Source of the DNA: an uncultured Desulfuromonadales bacterium | GTDB lineage: Bacteria; Desulfobacterota; Desulfuromonadia; Desulfuromonadales; Geopsychrobacteraceae | Direction: 5' to 3' | Assembly: GCA_945788205.1 (NCBI GenBank) | Contig: CALZLE010000328.1 | Coordinates: 1-8,242 of the forward strand | Length of the DNA: 8,242 bases | Part shown: one piece after another, positions 6,998 through 8,242 of the stretch | How positions within the stretch are numbered: the first letter of the stretch is position 1 | Layout of the letters: each line of letters opens with the position of its first letter | Position numbers and translations under genes: made by a program | Notes under the pieces: generated by a model | The model's input: only the letters and a program-made list of their open reading frames with translations | Database searches by the model: none | Told to the model about the DNA's origin: nothing

Positions 6998-7925
6998 ACA
7001 ACAGGGCAAGGCGGCGGAGTGGAGCAGTCGCAGTGTCGGCAGCAACTGGCAGCATCAGTTCTTTTATCTGGCGATCAAAATGGGTGGCCGCAGATTGGCG
7101 TATCTGCTGCTCTATTTTGTTGTCGGTTATTATGTGCTGTTCAGCCGTTTGGCGCGCGAGCGGGCCAGCCATTACCTGCAACGCCGCTTTCCACTGGCGA
7201 CCGGGATGCAGAAGCTATGGCACTGCTACCGACTGATCCTGTCCTTCGGCAAGGTGCTGATCGACCGGGCGGTGGTCGGAATTATGGGACCGGAGTCCTT
7301 CGCAGTCTGTCTCGATGGTCGTGAAGAGCTGCTGAAATTACGTGATGAGAATAATGGCATGATTCTGATGGCGGCCCATGTCGGCTGCTGGCAGGTTGCC
7401 ATGTCGGCGCTCGATTTTCTGCAGCGGCCGGTGCATATGCTGATGCGCCACGAAGATGGCGACATCGACCGACACTATTATGAGCATGCCGGGATCGAAC
7501 GGCCCTATCAGGTCATCGATCCGACCGGCTATCTCGGCGGCACTCTCGAAATGCTCGGGGCTCTCAAGCAGGGGCAGATTGTCAGTGTTATGGGAGATCG
7601 GTTACTTGGCAGTGATCGCAGCACTGTCGCCGTCGATTTTCTCGGTGAGCAGGCGTACCTGCCGTTTAGTGCTTACAAAATTGCTTCGGCAACCGGTGCG
7701 CCGGTGGTGGTCTTTTTTACCGACAAAGACGGCCCGGCCAGTTATCGGCTGCAGTTGGCAAAAGTGATCCGTGTGCCCGAATTGTCAGGCCGCAGTGAAG
7801 AAACGTTCCGCCCCTTTGCGGCGGAGTTCAGTGCCGCTCTTGAAGGGTATTGTCAGGAGCACCCGTACCAGTTTTTTAACTTTTTTAATATGTGGTTGAA
7901 GCAACAGCCAATAATTGAGGAGTAA
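6975..7925 (+). CDS. LpxL/HtrB-like lipid acyltransferase with HX4Q motif
   Basis: 316 residues, the usual size for the lipid A biosynthesis acyltransferase family, which transfers acyl chains from ACP to a lipid acceptor on the inner membrane. A hydrophobic N-terminal segment (41-56, LAYLLLYFVVGYYVLF) should anchor it. The catalytic block reads AAHVGCWQ: His135 is present but position 140, normally Asp or Glu in HX4(D/E), is Gln. Other family blocks are kept: VMGDR (205-209), VDFLGEQAYLPFSAYKIA (220-237), TGAPVVVFF (240-248) and YQFFNFFNMW (298-307). Its place just before an ACP gene (3-base gap) fits direct use of that ACP as acyl donor. Similar acyltransferases occur in aryl polyene clusters. 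The substitution could mean altered catalysis or a specific subfamily; loss of activity is possible but not shown. ATG 6975 lies within the previous gene. Confidence 0.87.
   Translation: MQTPSEDKQQGKAAEWSSRSVGSNWQHQFFYLAIKMGGRRLAYLLLYFVVGYYVLFSRLARERASHYLQRRFPLATGMQKLWHCYRLILSFGKVLIDRAVVGIMGPESFAVCLDGREELLKLRDENNGMILMAAHVGCWQVAMSALDFLQRPVHMLMRHEDGDIDRHYYEHAGIERPYQVIDPTGYLGGTLEMLGALKQGQIVSVMGDRLLGSDRSTVAVDFLGEQAYLPFSAYKIASATGAPVVVFFTDKDGPASYRLQLAKVIRVPELSGRSEETFRPFAAEFSAALEGYCQEHPYQFFNFFNMWLKQQPIIEE
7917..7922 (+). promoter_or_regulatory. Ribosome binding site of the acyl carrier protein gene
   Basis: GAGGAG lies 6 bases before ATG 7929, inside the end of the acyltransferase gene. It favours ATG 7929 over the in-frame TTG at 7926. 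Confidence 0.75.
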
Positions 7926-7928
7926 TTG

Positions 7929-8234
7929 ATGGATACCAAGGAAAAGCTGAAGCAGGTTTTGATCGAAGAACTGAATCTGGAGGACATGACTCAAGATGAG
8001 ATCGATAACGATGACGCTCTGTTCGGCGAAGGGCTCGGCCTCGATTCGCTCGATGCGGTGGAGTTGGTTGTTGTGGTGCAGAAACACTTCGGCGTTGAAA
8101 TCAAGGATATGGAAGAGGGCCGCCCGGCACTGCAATCGATCAGTTCACTGGCTGCCTTTATCGAGGAAAAACAAAAAGGATGCACCAGAAAATCGCCATC
8201 ACCGTTCTCGGTTGCCTCTCTGGAGCGGGAATGA
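7929..8234 (+). CDS. Acyl carrier protein with an extended tail
   Basis: 101 residues, acidic, with the ACP signature GLGLDSLDAVELV: Ser40 (codon 8046-8048) is the expected 4'-phosphopantetheine attachment site. The helical core LKQVLIEELNL (7-17), the DSLD helix II (39-50) and SISSLAAFIEEKQ (70-82) cover a complete carrier domain of about 82 residues. The remaining 17-19 residues (CTRKSPSPFSVASLERE and before) look unlike an ACP and are encoded within the start of the next gene in another frame, so they are probably a run-on caused by lack of an earlier stop. It should carry the acyl or polyketide intermediate for the ketosynthases and radical SAM enzymes and deliver it to the upstream acyltransferase. 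It is distinct in context from the housekeeping acpP, which normally sits beside fabG and fabF. Confidence 0.93.
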   Translation: MDTKEKLKQVLIEELNLEDMTQDEIDNDDALFGEGLGLDSLDAVELVVVVQKHFGVEIKDMEEGRPALQSISSLAAFIEEKQKGCTRKSPSPFSVASLERE

Positions 8235-8242
8235 ATCTCGCC
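8180..8242 (+). CDS. Probable beta-ketoacyl synthase, first 21 codons only
   Basis: Open from ATG 8180 to the window edge, reading KIAITVLGCLSGAGMNLA after the first three residues, which matches the N-terminal strand and glycine-rich turn of KAS II-type ketosynthases (pattern VTGLGxVSxxG). AAAAGG directly precedes the ATG, and GAGG at 8163-8166 lies 13 bases away. It overlaps the ACP gene by 55 bases in a different frame. The catalytic residues lie beyond the window, so whether it is an active ketosynthase or another cysteine-less partner cannot be told. Confidence 0.68.
   Translation, partial: MHQKIAITVLGCLSGAGMNLA

Overview
The window is a tightly packed, single-strand (+) gene cluster of nine protein-coding genes, the first and last cut by the window edges. 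The content is a non-housekeeping type II fatty-acid/polyketide-like lipid pathway: a ketosynthase, a short ketosynthase-like partner without the catalytic cysteine, three consecutive cobalamin-binding-type radical SAM enzymes, a glycosyltransferase fused to a DUF2062 membrane domain, an LpxL/HtrB-like acyltransferase, an acyl carrier protein, and the first codons of what looks like another ketosynthase. The moderately GC-rich sequence, many oxygen-sensitive radical SAM enzymes and lipid-A-type acyltransferase suggest an anaerobic Gram-negative bacterium, plausibly a Desulfuromonas/Geobacter/Pelobacter-type (Desulfuromonadia) organism. That assignment is inference from gene content, not from a marker gene.

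Layout: 1-885 ketosynthase (5' end missing); 882-1589 short ketosynthase-like protein, joined by an ATGA overlap; a 47-base gap holding a small hairpin and a good ribosome binding site; 1637-2896 and 2893-4239, radical SAM proteins A and B, again joined by ATGA; a 132-base gap occupied almost entirely by an inverted pair of REP-like hairpin units; 4372-5823, radical SAM protein C; 5810-6997 glycosyltransferase-DUF2062; 6975-7925 acyltransferase; 7929-8234 acyl carrier protein; 8180-8242 start of the next ketosynthase-like gene. Overlaps of 4, 4, 14, 23 and 55 bases and a 3-base gap argue for one transcript, possibly modulated at the two larger gaps.

Proposed joint role (inference): the acyl carrier protein holds a growing acyl chain elongated by the ketosynthase(s), with the short cysteine-less protein as a partner. 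The three radical SAM enzymes perform unknown radical chemistry on the chain or its precursor, such as methylation, desaturation, ring formation or C-C bond formation. The acyltransferase and the membrane-linked glycosyltransferase then place the product in an envelope glycolipid or phospholipid. The set shares parts with aryl polyene clusters (ketosynthase pair, ACP, LpxL-like acyltransferase, GT2) and with ladderane-type clusters (FabF homologues, ACP, cobalamin-type radical SAM enzymes) but matches neither fully within this window. No ketoreductase, dehydratase, thioesterase, ammonia lyase or exporter is present here; such genes may lie outside the edges. No RNA genes, CRISPR arrays, insertion sequences or phage genes were seen.
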